A stretch of 64,000 bases of DNA. Source: Thermoflavifilum aggregans. Its GTDB lineage: Bacteria > Bacteroidota > Bacteroidia > Chitinophagales > Chitinophagaceae. Under the pieces are notes generated by a model. It did not search any database. It saw nothing but the letters and a program-made list of their open reading frames with translations, and was not told the DNA's origin. Positions 8,817 through 17,702 of the stretch are shown piece by piece. A program made the position numbers and the translations under genes. The first letter of the stretch is position 1, and each line of letters begins with the position of its first letter. The stretch spans positions 1,240,001 to 1,304,000 of the forward strand of contig NZ_PGFG01000001.1 of the NCBI RefSeq assembly GCF_002797735.1, in the 5' to 3' direction.

Positions 8817-11270
8817 ATGAAAGGTAAACTATATTTCTTCCGTTTGAATTCGATAGGGCCTGGGCTGTGGTTTGTGTGCGCCTGCATCATCATGTTCATT
8901 ACTTCATGTTCCAACACCAAATACCTTGCACAAAATCAAGCATTGCTGGTCAAAAATACCATCAGATTAAAAGGGGAATACCTGACTAAAACCGAAAAAG
9001 AAAATATCTGGAACGACCTGAATTCTTCTTCCATCTTGTTGCAAACACCGAATTACAAAACATTGGGTATTGCAAGGGTGGGATTGTGGTTATACAATCA
9101 TTATGATTCTAGCAAAGAAAGCAGCCGGTTGCTGGGATGGCTTATCAACAAAAACTGGCTGAAGCCGCCGGTAATTTATGATTCCGGCCTAGCTCGCCAA
9201 ACAGCACAAAATATGGAAGATTATCTCATCAATCAGGGATATTTTAGGGCTACGGCCAATTATGAAGCACATATCAGGAAGCAAAAAGCAAGTGTAACCT
9301 ATCTGGTAAATACCGGTAAGAATTTTTTAATCAACCAGATCAGATACGACATTCAGGATAGCCTGATCCGCAGGATTGTGGAGGCTGATACATCCCAATC
9401 TTTATTGCATAAAGGTATCCCTTACAAAACGGATTTGCTGGTCAATGAGAGAGAGCGCATCACGCGGCTTTTGAATGATCATGGTTATTATCAGTTCAGT
9501 TCGGATGATATCATGTTTGTGGTGGATACTGTGAATACAGCATTATTAAAAACTACAATCAATCCGTTTGAAAGTATATTGAATGTATTTTCTGCTGCCA
9601 AAAGTCGCGAAAAACCTACGTTGAACATAGATGTTGTTATCAGGCAGCCGGAAGATTCCACTGATTACCGAAGATATTTTATCCGGCAGATTCATATTTT
9701 TCCGGATTTGCCTCTGAATGCTACAGGTATTGATACCACACAGTTTTACCGCATACCTTATCGGTATTTTACGATTTATACCAGGCATAACCTGTTTCGT
9801 CCGAATGTATTCTATCGCGCTTTGTATTTTCATCCCGGTGACTTGTATTCCCGTACTGCCTACGAGCAAACGGTAGGTCAGCTCAACAGCCTCAACCAAT
9901 GGAAATTTGTGAATGTGCAGTTCAAAGAAGTTTCCGATTCCCTGATGCATGGCAGTGGTGATACCAGCTGGCTGGATGCCAATTTATACCTGGTTCCTGA
10001 AAAGCGTCAGGAGGTGGGCGTTTCACTGGAAGGTACAACAGGGTCAGATTATGAATTGGGCTCTTCTATCGGACTTAGCTACATGAATCGCAATGTAAAT
10101 CGTGCTGCCAATATTCTGACTGTTTCCCTGAAAGGCGGTATTGAACTGGATTCTGCGCTAAATATTTACGCCCAGGAAATGAGCGGGCAAATCAACCTGA
10201 ATTTTCCCCGGTTTATCGTGCCGTTCGGGCTTCGGCGCATCAGCCGTTTTGCCAATGCCAAAACCAATCTGAACATGGGTTTTGATTACATGAACCGTAT
10301 TGATTTTTACAAGTTTCAGAATTATTATGCTTCATTCGGATATACTTGGAATGAAACAGCTACCAAATCCTGGATCGTGAAACCTTTTGTGCTGGCCTAC
10401 AACAAATATTCCAATTTCAGTCCGGCCTTTCAGCAGGAACTGGATTCCAACCAATTCCTGCGCAACAGTTTCCAATCAGTTTTTCTGGAAGGTGAAAATA
10501 TTTCTTTCATTTATAATAATCAGCTTTCTGCCAGTCAGCGCAGGTTCAACTATCTGCGGCTGGATCTGGATGAATCGGGTTTATTGCTCGAAGCCATTGA
10601 CGGCATTTTAAAATCGGCAAGTGGAAATAAGACAGATTTCACCAAACTCACCACACTGAATTATTCGCAGTATGTGAAGCTCACGGCCGATTATAAACAT
10701 TACTACAACTGGACGCATGCCACGCTGGTGAGTCGTATCATGGCAGGCGTAGCAGTGCCTTATGGCGGATCGCAGGCTGTACCTTATATCAAACAATTTT
10801 TTGCCGGAGGGCCTAACAGCATGCGTGCCTGGCATTTGCGCACACTGGGACCGGGATCGTATAAGTACAATGCTTCCAACCTGGTTTTTGTGGATCAAAC
10901 GGGAGAAATGAAGATAGAAGGCAATCTGGAATACCGCTTTGATATTCTTCAGTTGTTTGGCGGTGTTTCTTTTCTGAAAGGAGCATTGTTTACCGATGTA
11001 GGTAACATTTGGAACTTACGACCTGATCCGTCGAAACCTGGTGCCGTTTTCCGATTAAATCATTTATACCAGCAACTGGCTGTGGGTAGTGGTTTTGGCT
11101 TGCGGCTCGACTTCAATTATTTTTTGCTGAGGCTTGATATGGCAACGCCAATCAAAGACCCTGCTGTATCAGCCCATGATGGCTGGTTCCCTAATGGCTT
11201 CCGTCCTCTGAATCTGAAATGGCTGGGGAAAAATCTAGTGTTCAACTTTGCTGTGGGTTATCCGTTCTGA
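8817..11270 (+). CDS. tamL: Translocation/assembly module lipoprotein TamL (BamA/TamA superfamily)
   Basis: An 817-residue Omp85-superfamily protein. The N-terminus has a hydrophobic segment ending in the lipobox-like FITSC (Cys near residue 31) followed by SNTKYL, so it is a predicted lipoprotein, which is the hallmark separating Bacteroidota TamL from proteobacterial TamA. Residues about 40-380 contain POTRA-like segments (MEDYLINQGYFRATANYEA; YEQTVGQLNSLNQWKFVNVQ). The C-terminal half is a 16-strand-type barrel with the signature FFAGGPNSMRAW at about 660 and a terminal FNFAVGYPF. It should act with TamB in outer-membrane protein or lipid assembly, but no tamB follows. The next gene is convergent cdd, overlapping by 13 bp. 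Confidence 0.88.
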   Translation: MKGKLYFFRLNSIGPGLWFVCACIIMFITSCSNTKYLAQNQALLVKNTIRLKGEYLTKTEKENIWNDLNSSSILLQTPNYKTLGIARVGLWLYNHYDSSKESSRLLGWLINKNWLKPPVIYDSGLARQTAQNMEDYLINQGYFRATANYEAHIRKQKASVTYLVNTGKNFLINQIRYDIQDSLIRRIVEADTSQSLLHKGIPYKTDLLVNERERITRLLNDHGYYQFSSDDIMFVVDTVNTALLKTTINPFESILNVFSAAKSREKPTLNIDVVIRQPEDSTDYRRYFIRQIHIFPDLPLNATGIDTTQFYRIPYRYFTIYTRHNLFRPNVFYRALYFHPGDLYSRTAYEQTVGQLNSLNQWKFVNVQFKEVSDSLMHGSGDTSWLDANLYLVPEKRQEVGVSLEGTTGSDYELGSSIGLSYMNRNVNRAANILTVSLKGGIELDSALNIYAQEMSGQINLNFPRFIVPFGLRRISRFANAKTNLNMGFDYMNRIDFYKFQNYYASFGYTWNETATKSWIVKPFVLAYNKYSNFSPAFQQELDSNQFLRNSFQSVFLEGENISFIYNNQLSASQRRFNYLRLDLDESGLLLEAIDGILKSASGNKTDFTKLTTLNYSQYVKLTADYKHYYNWTHATLVSRIMAGVAVPYGGSQAVPYIKQFFAGGPNSMRAWHLRTLGPGSYKYNASNLVFVDQTGEMKIEGNLEYRFDILQLFGGVSFLKGALFTDVGNIWNLRPDPSKPGAVFRLNHLYQQLAVGSGFGLRLDFNYFLLRLDMATPIKDPAVSAHDGWFPNGFRPLNLKWLGKNLVFNFAVGYPF

Positions 11271-11782
11271 TGCTTGTGATGGTCGGCTTGCGGAAAGCCT
11301 TTCAGATCCTGAGGAGTAAAGGAGAAAGGCAACAGCAGCTGCGCAGCAGGTATGATGATGATTTCGCCAGTCATGCCACCCAGGATGATGCGAATAGGCT
11401 GCTGCTGGCGAATTTCATATTCCAGCATTGTTTGCCGGCAGATACCGCAGGGGCTGATGGGATGATCGGAATTCGCGCCGGCAGGCTGATAACTGATAGC
11501 CATGGCTTTGATGATGGCATCAGGAAATTGTGAGCTGACGGCAGAAAGGGCTACCCGTTCAGCACATAATCCGGCCGGAAAAGAAGCATTCTCCTGATTG
11601 GCACCGGTAATAACCTGTCCATTTTCAACCAGGATGGCCGCACCTACCCGAAACTGAGAATAAGGCGCATAGGCTATTCCCGTAGCTTCGCGCGCTTTCT
11701 GCAACAACATGTATGCTTCAGCAGGCAGGCCGGCATCCCCAGCAAAATGTTCATATTGTAATTGCAAATGCTGTACAGACAT
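11258..11782 (-). CDS. cdd: Cytidine deaminase
   Basis: A 174-residue homotetrameric-type cytidine deaminase, converting (deoxy)cytidine to (deoxy)uridine in pyrimidine salvage. Active-site elements are intact: the substrate-binding segment YAPYSQFRVGAA, ENASFPAGLCAERVAL with the catalytic Glu and first zinc Cys, and SPCGICRQ with the two other zinc Cys. It is about 35 residues longer than the classic 136-residue form, mostly by an N-terminal extension and a C-terminal LLLPFSFTPQDLKGF tail, as is usual in this phylum. It begins 11 bp after lepB and is presumably cotranscribed with it. It overlaps the tamL 3' end by 13 bp. Confidence 0.93.
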   Translation of the reverse strand: MSVQHLQLQYEHFAGDAGLPAEAYMLLQKAREATGIAYAPYSQFRVGAAILVENGQVITGANQENASFPAGLCAERVALSAVSSQFPDAIIKAMAISYQPAGANSDHPISPCGICRQTMLEYEIRQQQPIRIILGGMTGEIIIIPAAQLLLPFSFTPQDLKGFPQADHHKHQNG

Positions 11783-11793
11783 GGATAGCGCAT

Positions 11794-12993
11794 TTAATGA
11801 ATGGCTTTAAACAATCTCCTCCAGCGGATTCCATGCGCATCATAACTGAACCAAATAAACCATGCCTTTCCTACAATATGATCTTCCGGTACAAAACCCC
11901 AGTAACGTGAATCCAATGAATTATCGCGATTGTCGCCCATCATCCAGTAATAGTTCATTTCAAAGGTATAATGATCCGCAGGCTTATCGTCAATGAATAT
12001 TTTACCATCCTTTGCTTCCAGTTTATGATGCTCATAGGTTGTAATTAAGCGTTTGTAGAGCGCCAGATTGCTGGTATCAAGTTTTACCGTTGCACCTTTT
12101 TTGGGGATGTAAATAGGCCCATAATTATCACGCGACCATTTGAAATGTGTGGTATCAAAGGGAAAGGCGTCCGGATCAACTGTGGTGTCAATTTGCGGAC
12201 GAATGGAAATGACGTTGGAGAAAGCTTTTAATGCATCAGCCTCGTCTTTGGTCAGATCAAAATAATAAATCAATCGATCGCCGGCCTGCTGGATATCAAG
12301 CGGCATATCAATGCCCAGATCATTCAGCCGGTTGGTGTTGAAAGGAGTGGAATTGGTAACCACCTGATAAAATTTTTCCATTTCAGGCGGATCGGGCTGA
12401 AGCTGTCCGTTCACATACACTTTTCCGTGAATCAGCTGCAGGGTATCGCCTGAAACGGCTACGCAACGTTTGATGTAATTTTCCATGCGGTCAACCGGAC
12501 GGGTAACAATGGTAAAGTTAGGATTGTTCCATACGTTGGCACGGCCATAATGCCGCACAAGCCGGTAATAGCTGTCGGTTTCCTGTGTTTGCAACACCAC
12601 GGTATCTCCTTCGGGATAGTTGAATACCACAACATCATTGCGTTTCACGTGGGTGAATCCGGGCAACCGATGGTAGCCAAAATGCGGCCAGTCAGAATAA
12701 CTTTTGAAATGAAAAATCGGAAAAGTGTTTAAGGTAAAGGGAATAGCCAGCGGTGTCATGGGCAGGCGGGGGCCATAGCTGATTTTATTGACAAACAGAA
12801 AGTCGTTCACCAGCAGGGTTTTTTCCATGGATGGTGTTGGAATCGTATAAGCTTCAAAGAAAAATGTGCGGATAATGGTTGCAGCAATAATGGCAAAAAT
12901 CAAGGCTTCCGTCCATTCACGCAATGCAGACTTTTTCTTTTTAACCCGCTTGTCCGGATGTTTGGAATGGGAAACTGATGAACTTGTTTTCAT
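11794..12993 (-). CDS. lepB: Signal peptidase I
   Basis: This 399-residue S26A peptidase cleaves signal peptides from exported proteins at the periplasmic face. A basic N-terminus (RVKKKKSALREW) precedes one membrane helix (about residues 27-46). The catalytic serine is S55 in IPTPSMEKTLLVNDF and the general-base lysine is about K175 in YIKRCVAVSGDTL. The C-terminal box MMGDNRDNSLDSRYWG lies near residue 360. It is longer than E. coli LepB (324) because of an insertion of about 120 residues between the Lys box and the GDNRDNS box, a known trend in Bacteroidota. The promoter element TATTTTTG is 19 nt upstream. cdd follows 11 bp downstream. Confidence 0.95.
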   Translation of the reverse strand: MKTSSSVSHSKHPDKRVKKKKSALREWTEALIFAIIAATIIRTFFFEAYTIPTPSMEKTLLVNDFLFVNKISYGPRLPMTPLAIPFTLNTFPIFHFKSYSDWPHFGYHRLPGFTHVKRNDVVVFNYPEGDTVVLQTQETDSYYRLVRHYGRANVWNNPNFTIVTRPVDRMENYIKRCVAVSGDTLQLIHGKVYVNGQLQPDPPEMEKFYQVVTNSTPFNTNRLNDLGIDMPLDIQQAGDRLIYYFDLTKDEADALKAFSNVISIRPQIDTTVDPDAFPFDTTHFKWSRDNYGPIYIPKKGATVKLDTSNLALYKRLITTYEHHKLEAKDGKIFIDDKPADHYTFEMNYYWMMGDNRDNSLDSRYWGFVPEDHIVGKAWFIWFSYDAHGIRWRRLFKAIH

Positions 12994-13012
12994 TTAAACG
13001 ATATTAGGCCTA

Positions 13013-13020
13013 CAAAAATA
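13013..13020 (-). promoter_or_regulatory. Bacteroidota -7 promoter element of lepB-cdd
   Basis: Minus-strand TATTTTTG, exact TAnnTTTG, 19 nt before the lepB ATG. Confidence 0.55.
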
Positions 13021-13118
13021 CCATTCCTTGTTTCTTTCAGAAAACGATTATGTAAAAGTTTTCTTAAAGACATGGCTATGATGAAGCCGGGACAAAGGAT
13101 AGGATTTTCAAAAATATG

Positions 13119-13126
13119 TAATTTTG
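13119..13126 (+). promoter_or_regulatory. Bacteroidota -7 promoter element of the PspC gene
   Basis: TAATTTTG, exact TAnnTTTG, 26 nt before the ATG at 13153. It lies inside the longer reading frame that opens at 13072, which argues for the downstream start. Confidence 0.5.
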
Positions 13127-13152
13127 GTGATCAGAATGTGTATGACGGCATT

Positions 13153-13395
13153 ATGAATACCAAACTTCGGTTCATGCAGCGACTTAAAGATTTTCTGGAA
13201 TGGCAGGCCTTTGGAGTTTGTTCCACGATTGGCGACAGGTTGGGCATTGCCAGTTCGCGCATCCGCATGTGGTTCATTTATATCTCTTTCCTTACTGTTG
13301 GTTCACCACTGATTATTTACATGATTCTGGCTTTCTGGCTGAATATGAAAAAATATATTTGGTATGCTCGCCGAAATCCGCTATGGTATTGGTAA
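13153..13395 (+). CDS. PspC domain-containing small membrane protein
   Basis: An 80-residue protein with the PspC-domain pattern: a short amphipathic lead (LKDFLEWQAFGVCSTIGDRLGI, written here only in part as FGVCSTIGDRLGI) followed by arginine-bearing SSRIRMWFIYISF and a hydrophobic helix LIIYMILAFWLNM. PspC proteins sense or counter inner-membrane stress; no pspA or pspB is nearby, so its partner is unknown. The frame stays open upstream to 13072, but the promoter motif at 13119-13126 and the family's usual beginning favour the ATG at 13153. The next gene starts 99 bp downstream. Confidence 0.75.
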   Translation: MNTKLRFMQRLKDFLEWQAFGVCSTIGDRLGIASSRIRMWFIYISFLTVGSPLIIYMILAFWLNMKKYIWYARRNPLWYW

Positions 13396-13494
13396 TCAAA
13401 CATGAATCAGAAAAGAATAACCTGAAAAATTTTGTCATTCATTCTTTTTTCGCTTATCTTCCTTTTCTTCATGCATTCAATCGTACGCTTGCAC

Positions 13495-14472
13495 ATGCGA
13501 AACTCGTTGTCCATTCATGCCGGAAGTCTTTTTTTATGCACCCTGTTGTTTATCACTGCCTGTCATTCATCTCATCAACCGGCTGCGCCTGATCGCCATG
13601 CCGCGCGTTTTGCAGATTTGCTGGCATTGTTTCCACAAAGGCAGCTGCCTTATCAGGTCAATCAGGATAGCTTACACAAACCTTTATCTGATTCCATGCG
13701 GTTATTGCCTGATGTGGTAAAACGTTTTTTCCCGGACAGCATTTGGCAAAATACATTTCCGAAATCACCGGTAGAGGTATTTCCGCTGGCTGCAATGGCC
13801 TATGATCGCGGACATTTTCTTGTTATCCGGGTGCAGCAGGGCAGCCGGATAGCCGCCTATCTGTGTTATTTTGATCGGAGAGATCAGTTTCATCAGGCCC
13901 TTCGTTTATGCTACACATCTCCTGATGCGCAGGCGGATCAGTATGAAGGCAGGATTGACAGAAAAGCTGTGATTACTATTGATCATCATATCCACACACC
14001 CGACCAGCGCAGCATTTTACGCGAAAATGTGTATGCACTCAATCCGGAAGGCAAATTCATCCTTGTCCTTACCAATGCCAACGGGGCGCTGAGCTTGGAA
14101 GATATTTACAATCCCATCGATACTTTACCCGCACATCATCCTTTTTCCGGAGATTATGTAAAAGGGGATATGAGCATTGTTTCCATCAGGGATGGAAAAA
14201 ATAAACAAACTTTTCGCTTCTTTATTCATTTTTATGATCCTACAACTCGTTGTGGAGGCGAGCTGGAAGGTACCGGGCACTTTTTAAACCGCAGCACCGG
14301 GACTTTTAAGGATGATAATGGCCCCTGTGCTATAGATTTTCATTTCACTACCGGCCGTGTAAGAATTGAAGAAGTTGGCGGATGCGGTGCATACCGAGGC
14401 ATTCAATGTTTTTTCAATGGTACTTATACCAAAAAGAAATTGCACACCCGTCAAACCCAGATGCACAAATGA
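13495..14472 (+). CDS. Predicted lipoprotein of unknown function
   Basis: I do not recognise a characterised family. From the ATG at 13495 the product is 325 residues with a lipoprotein signal (LFLCTLLFITAC, lipobox Cys about residue 18). The mature part is mixed alpha/beta with no catalytic motif. The C-terminal quarter has a conserved-looking cysteine-bearing block: RCGGELEGTGHF, then FHFTTGRVRIEEVGGCGAYR and GIQCFFNGTY, typical of small beta-barrel envelope lipoproteins. Longer starts at 13432 (TTG) and 13474 (ATG) are possible but would lengthen the signal region oddly. Its TGA overlaps the ATG of the following trmH (ATGA), so the two are translationally coupled. Confidence 0.7.
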   Translation: MRNSLSIHAGSLFLCTLLFITACHSSHQPAAPDRHAARFADLLALFPQRQLPYQVNQDSLHKPLSDSMRLLPDVVKRFFPDSIWQNTFPKSPVEVFPLAAMAYDRGHFLVIRVQQGSRIAAYLCYFDRRDQFHQALRLCYTSPDAQADQYEGRIDRKAVITIDHHIHTPDQRSILRENVYALNPEGKFILVLTNANGALSLEDIYNPIDTLPAHHPFSGDYVKGDMSIVSIRDGKNKQTFRFFIHFYDPTTRCGGELEGTGHFLNRSTGTFKDDNGPCAIDFHFTTGRVRIEEVGGCGAYRGIQCFFNGTYTKKKLHTRQTQMHK

Positions 14473-15062
14473 CGCCAGAACGGATTGCACGGATCAGATC
14501 GGTCATCAGCCACAGGCAGTTTGATCTCACGGTGGTGATGGAAAATGTTTTTGACCCGCACAATATTTCTGCCGTGATGCGGAGCTGCGATGCAGTGGGC
14601 GTGCAGGAACTGTATGTGCTGAATACGCGTATCCCACCACATAAAAAATGGGGTGCCAAAAGCTCCGCAAGTGCTGCACAGTGGCTTACCATATATACCT
14701 TTACTGATGTGCAGACCTGCTTTGCCGCTTTGCGGAAAAAATATCAAAAGATTTATACTACGCATCTTTCATCCACATCTGCTTCGCTTTATGATTTGGA
14801 TCTTACACAATCTGTGGCGCTTGTTTTTGGGAATGAAGCCGAAGGTGTAAGCGAAGAAGTATGCCGCTATGCCGATGGGAACTTTTTGATTCCACAGGTG
14901 GGCATGGTAAAATCATTAAACATTTCCGTAGCATGTGCCGTAACTTTGTATGAAGCCTTTCGCCAGCGGTGGCAGGCAGGGCTTTATCAGCAGTCAGATC
15001 GGTTTCAGGCACAAAAAACTGCATTGGAAAAATTATGGCTGCAGCAAAATGAAATATCTTAA
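14469..15062 (+). CDS. trmH: tRNA/rRNA 2'-O-methyltransferase, TrmH family
   Basis: A 197-residue SPOUT methyltransferase. Motif 1 is FDPHNISAVMRSCDAVGVQE, motif 2 is LVFGNEAEGVSEEV and motif 3 is IPQVGMVKSLNISVACAV; the conserved Arg/Asn/Ser residues of SpoU enzymes are present. Short length and an N-terminal MTPERIARIRSVISHRQ helix resemble TrmH (tRNA Gm18) more than RlmB, so trmH is a reasoned but unproven symbol. The ATG at 14469 overlaps the previous stop as ATGA. A longer frame opens at 14382 but would lie inside the lipoprotein gene. It is the second SpoU enzyme in the window; the other is at 7892-8689. Confidence 0.87.
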   Translation: MTPERIARIRSVISHRQFDLTVVMENVFDPHNISAVMRSCDAVGVQELYVLNTRIPPHKKWGAKSSASAAQWLTIYTFTDVQTCFAALRKKYQKIYTTHLSSTSASLYDLDLTQSVALVFGNEAEGVSEEVCRYADGNFLIPQVGMVKSLNISVACAVTLYEAFRQRWQAGLYQQSDRFQAQKTALEKLWLQQNEIS

Positions 15063-15081
15063 CTTCATAAATCATTTCTGC

Positions 15082-15564
15082 ATGATGAAAAAATGGTTTC
15101 TATTCCTTGTTGTCATTTGCATGGGAAAATGGGCAACCGCTCAGCAAATCCCGCAAATCACCAGCTCTCAGCTGAAATCTTACACCGAAAAAAAGGATGG
15201 TATTTATGTCATCAATTTATGGGCTACCTGGTGCCGGCCTTGTGTGGAAGAGTTGCCGGATATTGAAAAAGTAGCTGCATCCTTACAGGATAAGCCTGTG
15301 CATGTCATACTGGTGAGCCTGGATTATGCAGATGCCTATCCCAAAACCATTCAGCGTTTTGTAACTCAGCATCATTTGCAATCACCCGTTTATTGGCTGA
15401 ATGAAACAAATCCGAATGCAATCAACGAAGTTTTAGGTGGGCAATGGATGGGTGTGGTGCCAACTACTTTGGTTGTAAACGCCAAAACAGGCTACCGTCG
15501 ATTATTTCAGGGAAAAATTACTTCTGACGAATTAACGCGTGCCATTCATCTGGCAATGAAATGA
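15082..15564 (+). CDS. TlpA-like secreted thioredoxin-fold protein
   Basis: A 160-residue exported thioredoxin-fold protein. A signal peptide (MMKKWFLFLVVICMGKWATA) is followed by INLWATWCRPCVEELPDIEK, the classic WCxPC redox site near residue 55, and VVPTTLVVNAKTG with the cis-Pro. It probably reduces or isomerises disulfides in the periplasm (TlpA/ResA class). The frame extends upstream into trmH, with an ATG at 15049, but the signal peptide places the start at 15082, 19 bp after the trmH stop. Only 2 bp separate its stop from that of the convergent yihY gene, with no terminator visible. Confidence 0.85.
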   Translation: MMKKWFLFLVVICMGKWATAQQIPQITSSQLKSYTEKKDGIYVINLWATWCRPCVEELPDIEKVAASLQDKPVHVILVSLDYADAYPKTIQRFVTQHHLQSPVYWLNETNPNAINEVLGGQWMGVVPTTLVVNAKTGYRRLFQGKITSDELTRAIHLAMK

Positions 15565-15566
15565 AC

Positions 15567-16523
15567 TTATGTTTTTTCTTCTTTTTTATCTTTTTCCTCA
15601 AACAATCCTGCCAATCGGATACTCATATTTAATTCAAAGCCCAACAACAAAATAATGGAATTCAAATATACCCAGATCATCATTACCAGCACGGTACCGA
15701 TAGAACCATAAATGCGGTTGTAATTATTGAAATGATTTACATAATAAGAGAAGCCCAGTGTAGTAATAATCGTTAAAGCAGTACTCAGCCAGGAGCCAGG
15801 CGTGATAAATTTCCATCGTTGTTCTGTATACGGACCGTATTTGTAAATCAAGGAATAAATAGTAAAAAACAAACTAACAATCAGCAGCCATCTCATCACA
15901 TTTACAGCCAACCGTACGATTTGGCTATGAATACCGATTGTTTCAAAAATATAATTGAGCACAGTCCGTTGTGCAACAATCAGAACCAAACAAATCAATA
16001 CCATCAGGATCAGGAGCATGGTAATTTTAATAGCTGTAATTCTGCTTTGGAGAAAACTTCTTTTTTTGAATCCTGGATATGCCTTATCAAACGATCGCAA
16101 GATGCTCAACACACCTGTGGAAGAGCTGATGATGCTGAACACGAAGGAAAAAGAAAGCAATCCTGTTCGCGGTGTATGCAGAAAATCGTAAATCACATTT
16201 CTCACCAGATGAAAAACCCGTTGATTGGGTGCTATATCCCGCAACAGGTTGTAGATCGTATTTTCAAGTCCCTGTAGTGGAATGTAGGGAAGCAGGGTAC
16301 AAAGAAAAATAAATGCCGGAGGAATGGCCAGAATAAAGAAAAAGGCCACCGCTGCTGCCCGGTCAAATAATTTGTCACGTATGATTTCGCGAAAGAGAAA
16401 TTTTAAAACAACATATAATGAAGTATGACGTTCGTCTGCGAAATAAATTTTTTTTGTCAGGCGAACAGCCAAAGGAATTCCGGAGGCTTCTGCAATGTGT
16501 TGCAGCCAGCTTTTATTTTTCAT
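15567..16523 (-). CDS. YihY/virulence factor BrkB family inner-membrane protein
   Basis: This 318-residue protein has about six membrane helices of the YihY/BrkB (formerly RNase BN) family. Visible family features are LFDRAAAVAFFFILAIPPAFIFL near residue 55 (shown in full here only as AAAVAFFFILAIPPAF), a central GLLSFSFVFSIISSSTGVLS, and the C-terminal YGSIGTVLVMMIWVYLNSII near residue 275. The family is a probable transporter or flippase of unknown substrate; the old tRNase annotation is not supported. It lies 67 bp downstream of mltG on the same strand and could be the last gene of the miaB-mltG array. Confidence 0.85.
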   Translation of the reverse strand: MKNKSWLQHIAEASGIPLAVRLTKKIYFADERHTSLYVVLKFLFREIIRDKLFDRAAAVAFFFILAIPPAFIFLCTLLPYIPLQGLENTIYNLLRDIAPNQRVFHLVRNVIYDFLHTPRTGLLSFSFVFSIISSSTGVLSILRSFDKAYPGFKKRSFLQSRITAIKITMLLILMVLICLVLIVAQRTVLNYIFETIGIHSQIVRLAVNVMRWLLIVSLFFTIYSLIYKYGPYTEQRWKFITPGSWLSTALTIITTLGFSYYVNHFNNYNRIYGSIGTVLVMMIWVYLNSIILLLGFELNMSIRLAGLFEEKDKKEEKT

Positions 16524-16590
16524 ATACAGGATTTAATATCACGGATCTTTCACGATGCATATTGAATTTAGGTATAACCGCTTTATAAAA

Positions 16591-17658
16591 TCATTGGATA
16601 TGCAGGCTGTCCAGTGCTGCCTGATATTTTCGAGCATTTTTCAGATGTTCTGCGTAGGTACTTGCAAATACATGCGATCCGGAAAAATCGGCTCTGGCGC
16701 AAAAATACAGGTAATCTGTCTGTGGTGCATGCAACACAGCATCTATGGTTGCGGGCGATGGCGTGCAGATGGGGCCGGGAGGCAGCCCTTTGTACAGATA
16801 GGTATTATATGGAGACCTGACAAGGGTGTATTTGTTATAGATGCGTCGGATAGAAAAATCTCCCAGTGCAAATTTCACAGTCGGATCGGCAGCCAGCCGC
16901 ATGCCTTTGCGTAGTCTGTTGAGATACACACTGGCGATCAGCGGTTTTTCGGCATTGTGATTGGTTTCTTCTTCCACGATAGAAGCCAGAATGATTACCT
17001 CCTGAGGCGTGAGCCCAAGTTTTTGCGCTTCCTCCAGGCGGGTACTATCCCAGAACCGGTTGTATGCCTGCATCATGCGTTTGAAAAATCCTTCTGCCGA
17101 TGTATTCCAGAAGAAAAAATAAGTGTTGGGAATGATGGCACACAAGGCGGTATTGGTATCCAGTCCGTATTGCCGGAGATATATTTCATCGCTGAGCAGG
17201 GTGGCCATGCTCAGGGAGTCAGCTTCCAGGTGATGGCTCACGAGCCTTATCAGATCAGCTTTGGTGCGCAGCCTGGTGATCACCAGCCGCACGGGCGCTT
17301 GCTTGCCGGAATATAATATGTGTACCAGCTGCAAATTGCTCATGCCGGGATTTATGGCATAACGACCGGGATGCACATGGTGGGGATAACCCAACTTTCT
17401 CGCCAGCCAGTCAAAGTCCTTTACATTGCGCACAATATGCTGCTGCTTTAATCCCTTCAGCACATCGGCATAGGTTGATCCTGTTGGAATGTAGAAATAG
17501 GTTTTTTCCTGAAAAGGATAGGTGTTGGGCCGGAATATCCGATAGGAAAAATAAATCACAAACAGCAATGCTGCTGCTGTGAGCCACAGCCATACGCGGG
17601 CTGTGCCATGTTTTTTATTTTTCCTCCGGTTGCCTGACGAGCGTCGGGAACGTGCCAT
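16591..17658 (-). CDS. mltG: Endolytic murein transglycosylase MltG (YceG-like)
   Basis: A 355-residue bitopic protein: very basic N-terminus (ARSRRSSGNRRKNKKHG), one membrane helix at about 24-42, a LysM-like segment, then the YceG lytic domain. The catalytic glutamate is in IILASIVEEETNH near residue 230, with the following YLNRLRKGMRLAADPTVKFA and GLPPGPICTPSPATIDA characteristic of the family. MltG cleaves nascent glycan strands and so sets their length. It starts 44 bp after secG and ends 67 bp before yihY. Confidence 0.93.
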   Translation of the reverse strand: MARSRRSSGNRRKNKKHGTARVWLWLTAAALLFVIYFSYRIFRPNTYPFQEKTYFYIPTGSTYADVLKGLKQQHIVRNVKDFDWLARKLGYPHHVHPGRYAINPGMSNLQLVHILYSGKQAPVRLVITRLRTKADLIRLVSHHLEADSLSMATLLSDEIYLRQYGLDTNTALCAIIPNTYFFFWNTSAEGFFKRMMQAYNRFWDSTRLEEAQKLGLTPQEVIILASIVEEETNHNAEKPLIASVYLNRLRKGMRLAADPTVKFALGDFSIRRIYNKYTLVRSPYNTYLYKGLPPGPICTPSPATIDAVLHAPQTDYLYFCARADFSGSHVFASTYAEHLKNARKYQAALDSLHIQ

Positions 17659-17702
17659 TGATATGGTTTAGGCCGAACAGGCTATCTGCAAGCTATGCAC
17701 TT

